This document shows, piece after piece, positions 53,490 through 61,439 of a DNA stretch of 64,000 nt (the first letter of the stretch is position 1; every line of letters starts with the position of its first letter). The stretch covers positions 5,084,001-5,148,000 of the forward strand of contig NZ_WNWM01000002.1 of assembly GCF_009727155.1 (NCBI RefSeq). Reading direction: 5' to 3'. The position numbers were made by a program, and so were the translations under genes. This DNA comes from Pseudoduganella dura. Its GTDB lineage: Bacteria > Pseudomonadota > Gammaproteobacteria > Burkholderiales > Burkholderiaceae_D. The notes below the pieces were generated by a model. It saw only the letters and a program-made list of their open reading frames with translations. It was not told the DNA's origin and searched no databases.

Positions 53490-53510
53490 CCAGTACACTG
53501 CCAATACACT
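53490..53510. promoter_or_regulatory. Candidate MocR operator (direct repeat)
   Basis: CCAGTACACT and CCAATACACT form a direct repeat with an 11-bp period between the divergent lyase and MocR genes. A third copy, CCAATACACA, overlaps the start of mocR at 53548. Direct repeats of this kind are usual MocR/GabR binding sites and would allow control of both directions. Confidence 0.6.
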
Positions 53511-53543
53511 TTGACGGATGATTTCAATAACTGTGATGGTGAA

Positions 53544-55040
53544 ATGACCAATACACACATTGCTCCAAGGGCTGCCGCCGCGCCTGTCGGCAGGCTCAGC
53601 CGTGAGGCGGCCGAATCGCTGACCGACCAGATCGTGCGCACCGTGGCGGCCCGCATCGACGAGCGCGAACTGCGCAGCGGCAGCCGCATGCCGTCGATCC
53701 GGCGCTTCGCCGACAGCCACGGCGTGTCGCCCTTTACCGTGGTGGCGGCCTATGACAAGCTGGTCGCCCGCGGCTACCTGGAATCGCGCCGCGGCGCCGG
53801 CTTCTTCATCCGCGAACGTGCGCCGATCGTCGGCGCGGTGCCGGTGCCGAGCGTGCCGGAACCGGCCGGGCAGTCGCTGGACGTGGTCTGGCTGGTGCGC
53901 AACATGTTCCGCCAGATGCCGCACCAGCAGATGCCGGGCACCGGCGTGCTGCCCGGCGAATGGCTCGATGGCGACAGCGTGGCCAATGCGCTGCGCTCGA
54001 TCGGCCGGCAGAATGCCAGCCTGCTGCTGAACTACGGGGTGCCGCAGGGCTTCCTGCCGCTGCGCCAGCAATTGCAGCGCAAGCTGGCCGAGCTGGAGAT
54101 CGGCGCCACGCCGGAACAGATCGTGACCACCGCCGGCGTGACGCAGGGGCTGGACATGGTGGCGCGCGAGTTCACGCGGCCCGGCGACACGATCCTGGTC
54201 GACGACCCGGCCTGGTTCCTGATGTTCGGCTCGTTCGCGGCACTGGGCGCGCGCGTGGTCGGCGTGCCGCGGCTGCCGGACGGGCCCGATCTCGCCCGCC
54301 TGGCCGAGCTGGCCGCGCTGCACAAGCCGAAGCTGTACGTGATCAACTCGGTGCTGCACAACCCCACCTCGACATCATTGTCGGCCGCCAAGGCCTACCA
54401 GGTGCTGCGCATCGCGGCCGAGCATGACATCACGATCGTCGAGGACGACATCTACTGCGACCTGCATCCGGGCAGCGCCGTGCAGCCGGCCACCCGGCTG
54501 GCGGCGCTGGACCAGCTGCAGCGCGTGATCTACCTTTCCGGCTTTTCAAAGACGATGGCGGCCAACCTGCGCGTCGGTTTCATCGCCACGTCGCCGGAGC
54601 TGGCGCGGCGGCTGGCGGACCGCAAGATGCTGCAGACGCTGACCACCAGCGACATCGGAGAGCGGGTCGTCTACAAGATCCTGTCCGAAGGCGCCTACCG
54701 CAAGCACGCCGAGCGGATGCGCACCCGGCTCGACGGGCTGCGCTCGCGCACCGTGCGCCAGCTGGAGCGGGTGGGCCTGCGCGTGGACGTGGCGCCGCCG
54801 GCCGGTATGTTCGTCTGGGCCGATGCCGGTTGCGACACCAATGTGCTGGCCGAGCGGGCGATGGGGCAGGCGCATGGACCAGGAATTCTGCTCGCGCCGG
54901 GCAGCCTGTTCTCGCCCAGCCAGCTGCCGTCCACGTTCATGCGCCTGAACGTGGCGGCGATGCAGGACCCGGCGATCTGGCGCTTTCTCGAGAAGGAGCT
55001 GCGGGAGAAAGAAGCGGGGGCTTTGTCAAAAAGCTCTTGA
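53544..55040 (+). CDS. MocR/GabR family transcriptional regulator
   Basis: A 498-residue regulator that fuses a GntR-type winged helix (about residues 20-85: LTDQIVRTVAARIDERELRSGSRMPSIRRFADSHGVSPFTVVAAYDKL) to an aminotransferase-fold effector domain. The PLP lysine is retained in YLSGFSKTMAANLRVGF (about residue 340), so it should bind PLP and an amino acid as inducer. ATG 53544 is my start; TTG at 53511 is in frame. It is divergent from the lyase operon and most likely controls it. The -35 of the htpG promoter overlaps its stop codon. Confidence 0.92.
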   Translation: MTNTHIAPRAAAAPVGRLSREAAESLTDQIVRTVAARIDERELRSGSRMPSIRRFADSHGVSPFTVVAAYDKLVARGYLESRRGAGFFIRERAPIVGAVPVPSVPEPAGQSLDVVWLVRNMFRQMPHQQMPGTGVLPGEWLDGDSVANALRSIGRQNASLLLNYGVPQGFLPLRQQLQRKLAELEIGATPEQIVTTAGVTQGLDMVAREFTRPGDTILVDDPAWFLMFGSFAALGARVVGVPRLPDGPDLARLAELAALHKPKLYVINSVLHNPTSTSLSAAKAYQVLRIAAEHDITIVEDDIYCDLHPGSAVQPATRLAALDQLQRVIYLSGFSKTMAANLRVGFIATSPELARRLADRKMLQTLTTSDIGERVVYKILSEGAYRKHAERMRTRLDGLRSRTVRQLERVGLRVDVAPPAGMFVWADAGCDTNVLAERAMGQAHGPGILLAPGSLFSPSQLPSTFMRLNVAAMQDPAIWRFLEKELREKEAGALSKSS

Positions 55041-55064
55041 AAGATAGAATCACCAGTCCCATAT
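55036..55064 (+). promoter_or_regulatory. Sigma-32 (RpoH) type heat-shock promoter of htpG
   Basis: CTTGAAA (55036-55042), a 14-bp spacer and TCCCATAT (55057-55064) match the RpoH consensus CTTGAAA-N13/14-CCCCATnT at all but one of the fixed positions. It lies about 45 bp upstream of the htpG start, and the -35 element overlaps the stop codon of the MocR gene. Confidence 0.8.
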
Positions 55065-55109
55065 CGCTGAAACTGAAAATTTCCCGCTAACAAGACTAAA
55101 GAGGTAATG

Positions 55110-57017
55110 ATGTCTGACAATAAACAAACCTTGGGCTTCCAGGCGGAAGTGAAACAGCTGCTGCAGCTGATGATCCACTCGCTGTACTCGAACAAGGAAA
55201 TCTTCCTGCGCGAGCTGATCTCCAACGCATCGGACGCGGCCGACAAGCTGCGCTTCGAAGCCATCAACAACGACGCCCTGTACGGCGACGACCACGAACT
55301 GAAGATCAAGGTGTCGTTCGACAAGGCCGCCCGCACGGTCACGATTTCCGACAACGGCATCGGCATGAGCCGCGACGACGTCATCAGCCACCTGGGCACG
55401 ATCGCCAAGTCCGGCACCAAGGAATTCTTCGGCAAGCTCTCCGGCGACCAGCAGAAGGATGCGGCGCTGATCGGTCAGTTCGGCGTGGGCTTCTACTCCG
55501 GCTTCATCGTGGCCGACCGCATCACGGTGGAAACGCGCCGGGCGGGGCTCGCAGCGAACGAGGCGGTGCGCTGGGAATCGGCCGGCGAGGGCGACTACAG
55601 CATCGAGCCGATCGAGAAGGCCAGCCGCGGCACCGACATCATCCTGCACCTGCGCGAGGGCGAAGACGAATTGCTGTCGACGTGGAAGCTGAAGTCGATC
55701 ATCACCAAGTACTCCGACCATATCTCGCTGCCGATCCAGATGGCGAAGGAAGAGTGGGACGAAGAGAAGAAGGAGATGGTCACGAAGGATGAACCCGAGA
55801 CCATCAACCAGGCCAGCGCGCTGTGGGCCCGTTCGAAGAACGACATCACGCCCGAGCAGTACGAGGAATTCTACAAGCACGTGTCGCACGACTTCGGCGC
55901 GCCGCTGACCTACACGCACAACCGCGTGGAAGGCCGCAGCGAATACACGCAGCTGCTGTACATCCCGGCCAAGGCGCCGTTCGACCTGTGGGACCGCAAC
56001 AAGCGCGGCGGCATCAAGCTGTACGTGAAGCGCGTGTTCATCATGGACGATGCCGAACAGCTGATGCCGACCTACCTGCGCTTTGTGAAAGGCGTGATCG
56101 ATTCGGCCGACCTGCCGCTGAACGTCTCGCGCGAAATCCTGCAGGAGTCGCGCGACGTGAAGGCGATCCGCGAAGGTTCGACCAAGCGCGTGCTCGGCAT
56201 GCTGGAAGAACTGGCCAACGCCGACGAGCAGGAAAAGAAGGACAAGTACGCCACGTTCTGGAGCGAGTTCGGCCAGGTGCTGAAGGAAGGCGTGGGCGAG
56301 GACAGCATCAACAAGGACCGCCTGGCCAAGCTGCTGCGCTTCGCCTCCACGCATACCGACTCCTCTGATCAGACCGTGGCGCTGGCCGACTACGTGGGCC
56401 GCATGAAGGAAGGCCAGGAAAAGATCTACTACGCGACCGGCGAGAGCTTCACCGCCGCGAAGAACAGCCCGCACCTGGAAATCTTCCGCAAGAAGGGCGT
56501 GGAAGTGCTGCTGCTGACCGACCGCGTCGATGAATGGATGCTGTCGTTCCTGACCGAATTCGAAGGCAAGGAACTGGTGTCCGTCGCCAAGGGCGGCCTG
56601 GACCTGGGCCAGCTGGAAGACGAAGCGGAGAAGAAGGAGCACGAGGAAACCGAGGCGCAGTACAAGGACCTGGTCGAGAAGATGAAGGCGGCGCTGGGCG
56701 ACAAGGCCAAGGAAGTGCGCGTGACGTTCCGCCTGACCGACTCGCCGGCCTGCCTGGTGGCGGACGAGCATGAACTGTCGGGCAACCTGCTGCGCATGCT
56801 GAAGGCCGCCGGCCAGAACGCCCCGGAAAGCAAGCCGATCCTCGAGATCAACCCGAACCACCCGCTGGTCACGCGCCTGAAATACGAGAGCGCGGAAGAC
56901 GGCAAGTTCGGCGACTGGTCGCACCTGCTGTTCGACCAGGCCCTGCTGGCCGAAGGCGGCACGCTGGCCGATCCGGCGGCGTTCGTGAAGCGGATGAACG
57001 AGATGCTGCTGAAGTAA
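55110..57017 (+). CDS. htpG: Molecular chaperone HtpG (bacterial Hsp90)
   Basis: A 635-residue Hsp90 homologue, an ATP-driven cytoplasmic chaperone for late folding and client maturation. The N-terminal GHKL ATPase domain has [29 protein letters not shown] and [13 protein letters not shown]. The middle domain ([44 protein letters not shown]) and the C-terminal dimerisation domain follow. Two ATGs stand in tandem; I choose 55110 ([14 protein letters not shown]) since GAGG is then 5 nt upstream. A sigma-32-like promoter precedes it and a terminator follows at 57071. Confidence 0.97.
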   Translation: MSDNKQTLGFQAEVKQLLQLMIHSLYSNKEIFLRELISNASDAADKLRFEAINNDALYGDDHELKIKVSFDKAARTVTISDNGIGMSRDDVISHLGTIAKSGTKEFFGKLSGDQQKDAALIGQFGVGFYSGFIVADRITVETRRAGLAANEAVRWESAGEGDYSIEPIEKASRGTDIILHLREGEDELLSTWKLKSIITKYSDHISLPIQMAKEEWDEEKKEMVTKDEPETINQASALWARSKNDITPEQYEEFYKHVSHDFGAPLTYTHNRVEGRSEYTQLLYIPAKAPFDLWDRNKRGGIKLYVKRVFIMDDAEQLMPTYLRFVKGVIDSADLPLNVSREILQESRDVKAIREGSTKRVLGMLEELANADEQEKKDKYATFWSEFGQVLKEGVGEDSINKDRLAKLLRFASTHTDSSDQTVALADYVGRMKEGQEKIYYATGESFTAAKNSPHLEIFRKKGVEVLLLTDRVDEWMLSFLTEFEGKELVSVAKGGLDLGQLEDEAEKKEHEETEAQYKDLVEKMKAALGDKAKEVRVTFRLTDSPACLVADEHELSGNLLRMLKAAGQNAPESKPILEINPNHPLVTRLKYESAEDGKFGDWSHLLFDQALLAEGGTLADPAAFVKRMNEMLLK

Positions 57018-57042
57018 GCCATCCCGTGTAAGCCATCCCGTG
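57015..57042. repeat. 14-bp direct duplication starting at the htpG stop codon
   Basis: TAAGCCATCCCGTG occurs twice in tandem. The first copy begins with the TAA stop of htpG, and a partial third copy (CAAGCC) follows. Confidence 0.85.
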
Positions 57043-57070
57043 CAAGCCGGTCCAGCCCAGGCTGGATCCG

Positions 57071-57103
57071 ACGGCCCGGTCGCGCAAGCGGCCGGGCCGT
57101 TTT
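57071..57103 (+). terminator. Rho-independent terminator of htpG
   Basis: ACGGCCCGG pairs with CCGGGCCGT across a GC-rich loop that itself can extend the stem, followed by TTTTGG. It lies 54 bp after the htpG stop. Confidence 0.8.
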
Positions 57104-57144
57104 GGATTGTGGCCGGCATCACGCGAAGGCGGGCTGGCGTTCCC

Positions 57145-57567
57145 TCACGCCTGCACGTATGCTTCGCGCAACTCCTGTTCCCGCGCTGCGTCGGCTATAT
57201 GCACGATGATCACCAGGTTCAGTACCAGCTTTGGATGCGAAGCTCGATGCTTCGCGAACCAGAACACTTCGGACAATTCCTCATCATCGTGCCAGGTCGT
57301 AACGACGAACTCCCCTTCCGGAATGTCGTCGTACGCGTGTGCCTCCATGTTTGCCTCGTCGACCGAATCATCCCATGCACTGCAGTCCTTGCCCCATGCA
57401 AGCATGTAGCGGCAGCCACTCGACACGAGCCAGCGGCTGACATCACACCGCCACAATTCCGCCACGTCGGCCTCGATGACGATGATGGCGGCGAACGGCT
57501 CGCCGTCCAGCGATGGGAGGTCGCCGTCCGGCGGCAGTTGCAGGTATTGAACGGTCCTTTTGCTCAT
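57145..57567 (-). CDS. Conserved hypothetical acidic protein
   Basis: A 140-residue acidic, Trp-rich cytoplasmic protein (FAAIIVIEADVAELWRCDVSRWLVSSGCRYMLAWGKDCSAWDDSVDEA, FVVTTWHDDEELSEVFWFAKHRA). I do not assign it to a named family. The start at 57567 gives AGGAGA 7 nt upstream; another ATG lies at 57572. It lies 37 bp downstream of the GlxA-type regulator on the same strand and may share its transcript. Its C-terminal hydrophobic strand (KLVLNLVIIVHIADAA) is probably the core of a Rossmann-like alpha/beta fold. Confidence 0.65.
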   Translation of the reverse strand: MSKRTVQYLQLPPDGDLPSLDGEPFAAIIVIEADVAELWRCDVSRWLVSSGCRYMLAWGKDCSAWDDSVDEANMEAHAYDDIPEGEFVVTTWHDDEELSEVFWFAKHRASHPKLVLNLVIIVHIADAAREQELREAYVQA

Positions 57568-57604
57568 CGTCATTCTCCTGGTTGCGATTCGGTGGCAGGA
57601 ACGC

Positions 57605-58573
57605 TTACATTGCCATCTCCGGCACGTCGTACCCGATCCGCAGCCGCGCTTCCCTGAGCAGCGCCTGCGGCGATTTGCCGTAGGTGCGCACGAAGGCGCG
57701 CCGCATCCGTTCCTCGTCGCCGAAGCCCGTCTGCGCGGCGATCCTGCCGATGGCGCCATGGCCGTCTTCCAGCAGCGAACGGGCCGCCTCCAGCCGCAGC
57801 TTCTCGATCGCCTTGGCCGGCGAGTGACCCGTCTGTTCGCGGAACGCGCGGGAAAAATGCCGCGGGCTCCAGTGCACGTGATCGGCGAGCTGTTCGACCG
57901 ACAGCGGCTCGTGCAGGTTTTCCTTGGCGAACAGCAGCGCGCTGCGGATGCGGTCCGAGCCGCCATCCATCAGCGACAGCGAGGAAAACTGCGACTGCCC
58001 GCCCGTGCGGCGGTGATACACGACCATCATGCGCGCCACCGACTTCGCCACTTCCACGCCCAGGTCCGCTCCCACCAGGCCCAGCGCCAGGTCGATGCAC
58101 GCGCTCATGCCGGCCGAGGTCCACATCGGGCCGTCGTTCACGAAGATCTTGTCGTCATCGAGTTCGATGTCCGGGTACAGCTTCTTCAATTCCTGGCCCA
58201 GCGCCCAGTGCGTGGTCACCCGGTGGCCGGCCAGCAGGCCCGCCGCGGCCGCGATGAAGGCGCCGGTGCACAGGCAGGCGGTGCGCCGCGCCCGCGGGCT
58301 GGCGCGGCGCAGCGCCGCCAGCAATTCCGGTTCGGCGGGTTTCACCACGGTGGGACCGGCAATGAGCAGCGTGTCGTAGGCGCGCCGGCCGAACGGCTTC
58401 GTTTCCACCGGCACGCCGGCCGAACTGGTGACCATGCCGCCGCTGTGGGAGATCGTCTCCACCTGGTAGCGCGTGGCGCCGTGGATCTGGTTGGCGATTT
58501 CAAACACCGTGAGGGCGGCGAAGTCGAGGATCTGGAAACCGGGGAACACGACGAGGGCGATGCGGGCGGCCAT
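57605..58573 (-). CDS. GlxA-type AraC family regulator (DJ-1/PfpI domain plus AraC HTH)
   Basis: A 322-residue regulator. The N-terminal DJ-1/PfpI amidotransferase-like domain (about residues 5-170) has the nucleophile-elbow Cys in ACLCTGAFIAAAAGLL. The C-terminal AraC double HTH (about 215-315) has LADHVHWSPRHFSRAFREQTGHSPAKAIEKLRLEAARSLLE and IAAQTGFGDEERMRRAFVRTYGKSP. Such proteins sense small amino-compounds or quaternary ammonium metabolites. The start is ATG 58573. It is divergent from an SDR gene pair that it may regulate. Confidence 0.9.
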   Translation of the reverse strand: MAARIALVVFPGFQILDFAALTVFEIANQIHGATRYQVETISHSGGMVTSSAGVPVETKPFGRRAYDTLLIAGPTVVKPAEPELLAALRRASPRARRTACLCTGAFIAAAAGLLAGHRVTTHWALGQELKKLYPDIELDDDKIFVNDGPMWTSAGMSACIDLALGLVGADLGVEVAKSVARMMVVYHRRTGGQSQFSSLSLMDGGSDRIRSALLFAKENLHEPLSVEQLADHVHWSPRHFSRAFREQTGHSPAKAIEKLRLEAARSLLEDGHGAIGRIAAQTGFGDEERMRRAFVRTYGKSPQALLREARLRIGYDVPEMAM

Positions 58574-58761
58574 GATGTCCTGAAACGAGGGGTGATGTCC
58601 TGCGATTCTAGCGCCGTTCGCGGCGCCCGTGCAGTGGCCGGATGGCAGATGCGGGCGTGTCCGGAAACGAGGGTTTCCGGTCATTTCGGCTGCGGATGGA
58701 GACGGCCATAATGATTCCACACCAACCCGCTCACCAGACCAACCCACCCAAGGAGAACGAC

Positions 58762-59571
58762 ATGTCCCAGCAACAGAACAAAGGTACCGCCCTGGTCACC
58801 GGCGCATCGTCCGGCATCGGCGCCATCTACGCCGACCGCCTGGCCGCCCGCGGCTACGACCTGATCCTGGTGGCCCGCAACGAGGAGCGGCTCCACGACG
58901 TGGCCGACCGGGTGCAGCGCACGCATGGCCGCGGCGTGACGATCGTGCAGGCCGACCTGGGAGCGCGCGACGACCTGGCGCGCGTGGAAGCCATCCTGCG
59001 CACCGATGCCTCGATCACGCTGCTGGTCAACAACGCCGGCTTCGGCGCCGTGACGCCGCTGCTCGAATCGGACGTGGACCGGATGACGCAGATGATCGAC
59101 ATCAACGTGACGGCACCGACCCGCCTCGCATATGCCGCGGCACCGCCGTTCGTGGCCCGCGGCGGCGGCACGATCGTCAACATCGCCTCGACCGTGGGCA
59201 TCGGCATCGAGATCATGAACGGCGTGTATGGCGCCAGCAAGGCCTACGTGCTGGCGCTGACGCAATCGCTGCACCACGAGCTGGCGTCGAAGGGCGTCCG
59301 TGCCCAGGCCGTGCTGCCCGGCGCCACCGCCACCGACTTCTGGGATACGGCCGGCCTGCCGCACGAGAACCTGCCGGCGGCCATGGTGATGCGCGCCGAG
59401 GACATGGTCGATGCCGCGCTGGCGGGCCTGGACGCGGGGGAGGTGGTGACGATCCCGCCGCTGCAGGACGGCAACGACTGGATCGAATACGAAGCCACGC
59501 GCAAGGCGCTGGCGCAGCGGTTCGCCCACGCGACGCCGGGCGAACGCTACCTGGCCAGGGCCGCCGCCTGA
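58762..59571 (+). CDS. Short-chain dehydrogenase/reductase (SDR)
   Basis: A 269-residue classical SDR oxidoreductase with an N-terminal NAD(P) site TGASSGIG (about residues 15-22), LVNNAGFG (about 90), catalytic Ser in VNIASTVG and Tyr-x3-Lys in YGASKAY (about residues 156-160). Arg after the second strand (ARNEERL) suggests NADP preference. The substrate is unknown. ATG 58762 follows AGGAGAACGAC. A second SDR gene is 51 bp downstream, and a GlxA-type regulator is divergent upstream. Confidence 0.9.
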   Translation: MSQQQNKGTALVTGASSGIGAIYADRLAARGYDLILVARNEERLHDVADRVQRTHGRGVTIVQADLGARDDLARVEAILRTDASITLLVNNAGFGAVTPLLESDVDRMTQMIDINVTAPTRLAYAAAPPFVARGGGTIVNIASTVGIGIEIMNGVYGASKAYVLALTQSLHHELASKGVRAQAVLPGATATDFWDTAGLPHENLPAAMVMRAEDMVDAALAGLDAGEVVTIPPLQDGNDWIEYEATRKALAQRFAHATPGERYLARAAA

Positions 59572-59622
59572 CCCGAAGCAGACCGCATCCATCCACCCAC
59601 ATCGCAACGACCGGAGCACACC

Positions 59623-60384
59623 ATGAACATGACGCACAACACGATCTTCATCACGGGCGGTACCTCGGGCATCGGCCGCGGCCTCGCCGAAGCATTCCAC
59701 AGACTGGGCAACCAGGTCATCATCGGCGGCCGCCGCAAGGCGCTGCTGGACGCGGTCACCGAAGCCAATCCCGGCATGCGCTCGATCGAGCTCGATATCG
59801 CCGACCCGGCCGGCATCGACGCGGCGGCGCGCTGGCTGACGACGGAGTTCCCGGCATTGAACGTGTTGATCAACAACGCCGGCATCATGCCGTTCGACAA
59901 TCCCGCCGGGGCGGTGGATGAAGCCGCGCTGCTGGCGCAGGTAAACACGAACCTGCTGGGGCCGATCCGCATGACGGCCGCGCTGATCGGACACCTGAAG
60001 GCGCAGCCCGCGGCAACGGTCGTCAACAACACCTCGGTGCTGGCATTCCTGCCGCTCGCATCGACCGCCGTGTACTCGGCGTTGAAGGCGGCGCTGCACT
60101 CCTACACGCTGTCGCAGCGCTTTGCCTTGCGCCACACCTCTGTGCGGGTGCGCGAAATCGCGCCGCCGTGGGTCAATACCGACCTGATCCACAAGGGGAA
60201 CGATCCGCGCGCCATGGCGCTCGATGACTTCATCGTGCAGACGATGGCGGGGCTGGCCAGCGGTGCCGACGAGGTGATCGTCGACAGCGTGAAGCCGATC
60301 CGCGACAATCCGGGCGCGAACGAGCACGCGCTGGTGAACGGCTTCAACGAGGCAATGCTTGCCAACCCGATCCCGGTCGCATGA
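59623..60384 (+). CDS. Short-chain dehydrogenase/reductase, DltE-like
   Basis: A 253-residue SDR related to DltE: NAD(P) motif TGGTSGIG (about residues 11-18), NVLINNAGIMPF (about 80-91) and catalytic Tyr-x3-Lys in YSALKAALHSY (about residues 146-150). APPWVNTDLIHKGNDP and the acidic VIVDSVKPIRDNPGANE region are DltE-type. It lies 51 bp after the first SDR and is probably co-transcribed. The two are only distantly alike, so this is not a recent duplication. Confidence 0.88.
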   Translation: MNMTHNTIFITGGTSGIGRGLAEAFHRLGNQVIIGGRRKALLDAVTEANPGMRSIELDIADPAGIDAAARWLTTEFPALNVLINNAGIMPFDNPAGAVDEAALLAQVNTNLLGPIRMTAALIGHLKAQPAATVVNNTSVLAFLPLASTAVYSALKAALHSYTLSQRFALRHTSVRVREIAPPWVNTDLIHKGNDPRAMALDDFIVQTMAGLASGADEVIVDSVKPIRDNPGANEHALVNGFNEAMLANPIPVA

Positions 60385-60451
60385 CGCATGCGTGACCGTG
60401 CCGGCCGGCTTTGCGCCGGCACGGCCCGCTGCCCACCGGCCGGTGCGCTGA

Positions 60452-61141
60452 TCAGTTGCGCCGCTTGCCGCGCCGCCGCGCCGCCAGCAGCACCACCGGC
60501 GTACCCAGCGCGAGCAGCGCGAACGTGGCCGGCTCCGGCACCGGTTGCAGGAAGCCGCGGATCTCGCCGCCCGGTGCGAACTCGGTGTGCAGGTTCAGGT
60601 AAGCCTGGCCGTTGCCGAGCCCGGCAAGGAAAGCGCTTTCCGCACCGGCGATCGTGCCACCGCCGAAGTTGGTGATGAAATTCGGATTCCACGTCGCGGC
60701 GAGCGAGGTGTCGAACGTATGCGAATAAGTGCCGCTGGTGACCCCGAGCGGGAAGCCGGTGAAAGTCGGCAGTTCGGTCGCGACGCCGGCGGTACCCGTT
60801 TCCGGCAGCGCCGTGCAGCAGTGGATGTGCGCAGCGGTGGTGCCGGCCAACAGGCCCGAGAATGTCACGTCGATGGTCAGCGTGTGGGCCGCAACGTCGA
60901 AGTCGACCGTGACGGTTCCCGTGCCGGGCGACGCATTCGGCGGCGCCTCGACCGCACCCGACAGGTTGGCGGTGAAGACCGTGGCGTTGGCGGACAGGCA
61001 TGCCAGGCCCAGAATGGCGGCGGCAGCACCCTTCGTCATGGTTTTGCCGATTGCTGCCCGGTTGCTCCCGACCCGACTGCCGTCGACCTGATTGCTACCG
61101 AACCGATCCGACTGTTCCCTGCGCAGCATTGCGTGATTCAT
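60452..61141 (-). CDS. CHRD-domain PEP-CTERM protein
   Basis: A 229-residue exported protein with one CHRD (chordin-like) domain (ANLSGAVEAPPNASPGTGTVTVDFD, AAHIHCCTALPETGTAG, GQAYLNLHTEFAPGGEIRGFL). It ends in a PEP-CTERM tail (VPEPATFALLALGTPVVLLAARRRGKRRN). CHRD proteins of this kind are secreted, presumably through exosortase processing, and may bind polysaccharide or metal. The start ATG 61141 has AAGGAGA and adds 34 basic residues before the apparent signal peptide (KTMTKGAAAAILGLACLSANA). An inner ATG at 61039 has no ribosome site. The extension contains two imperfect copies of a Gly-Ser-Asn motif (FGSNQVDGS, RVGSNRA). Confidence 0.85.
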   Translation of the reverse strand: MNHAMLRREQSDRFGSNQVDGSRVGSNRAAIGKTMTKGAAAAILGLACLSANATVFTANLSGAVEAPPNASPGTGTVTVDFDVAAHTLTIDVTFSGLLAGTTAAHIHCCTALPETGTAGVATELPTFTGFPLGVTSGTYSHTFDTSLAATWNPNFITNFGGGTIAGAESAFLAGLGNGQAYLNLHTEFAPGGEIRGFLQPVPEPATFALLALGTPVVLLAARRRGKRRN

Positions 61142-61439
61142 TGTCGTCTCCTTGTGAATGAAACGGATTGACAAGCAAGTCGCACGCCTGCCTGCATAGT
61201 CACTGCGAAATCAAGCACTTGCAGAATGTCATATGGCTGAGCTGTCAAGAATATCGACAGCTCGTCGACGGAACTTGCCATGAACTTGCTACGAACTTGC
61301 TACGAACTTGCTACGAACTTACTACTGAAATACTACCAACAAGGCTGCGCACGGTTGACCCGCAACTCTGCATCGGTTTAGCCTGTAGTAGAATGCAATC
61401 TTGCTCTTTGTTTACAATTACCGGTCCGCCGCACGCACC
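61142..61439. other. 298-bp divergent regulatory region
   Basis: The spacer between the CHRD gene (-) and the hybrid kinase gene (+) contains an 8-bp stem GAGCTGTC/GACAGCTC with a 9-base loop (61239-61263) and the 11-bp repeats at 61271-61325. A TAGAAT (61389) could be a -10 box for the kinase gene. I see no open frame of its own. Confidence 0.6.
61271..61325. repeat. Five 11-bp tandem repeats upstream of the hybrid kinase
   Basis: GAACTTGCCAT, three exact GAACTTGCTAC units and GAACTTACTAC stand in line; a sixth diverged copy (TGAAATACTAC) follows. The 11-bp period places each unit on the same face of the helix. Confidence 0.88.

Noticed and set aside
55050..57122. 690-codon frame antisense to htpG
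   Set aside because: Composition is that of a complementary strand shadow (Val/Leu/Arg/His-rich); HtpG is unambiguous.
61271..61325. CRISPR array
   Set aside because: Units are 11 bp, contiguous and without spacers; the other tandem repeats in the window are likewise unspaced, and there are no cas genes.
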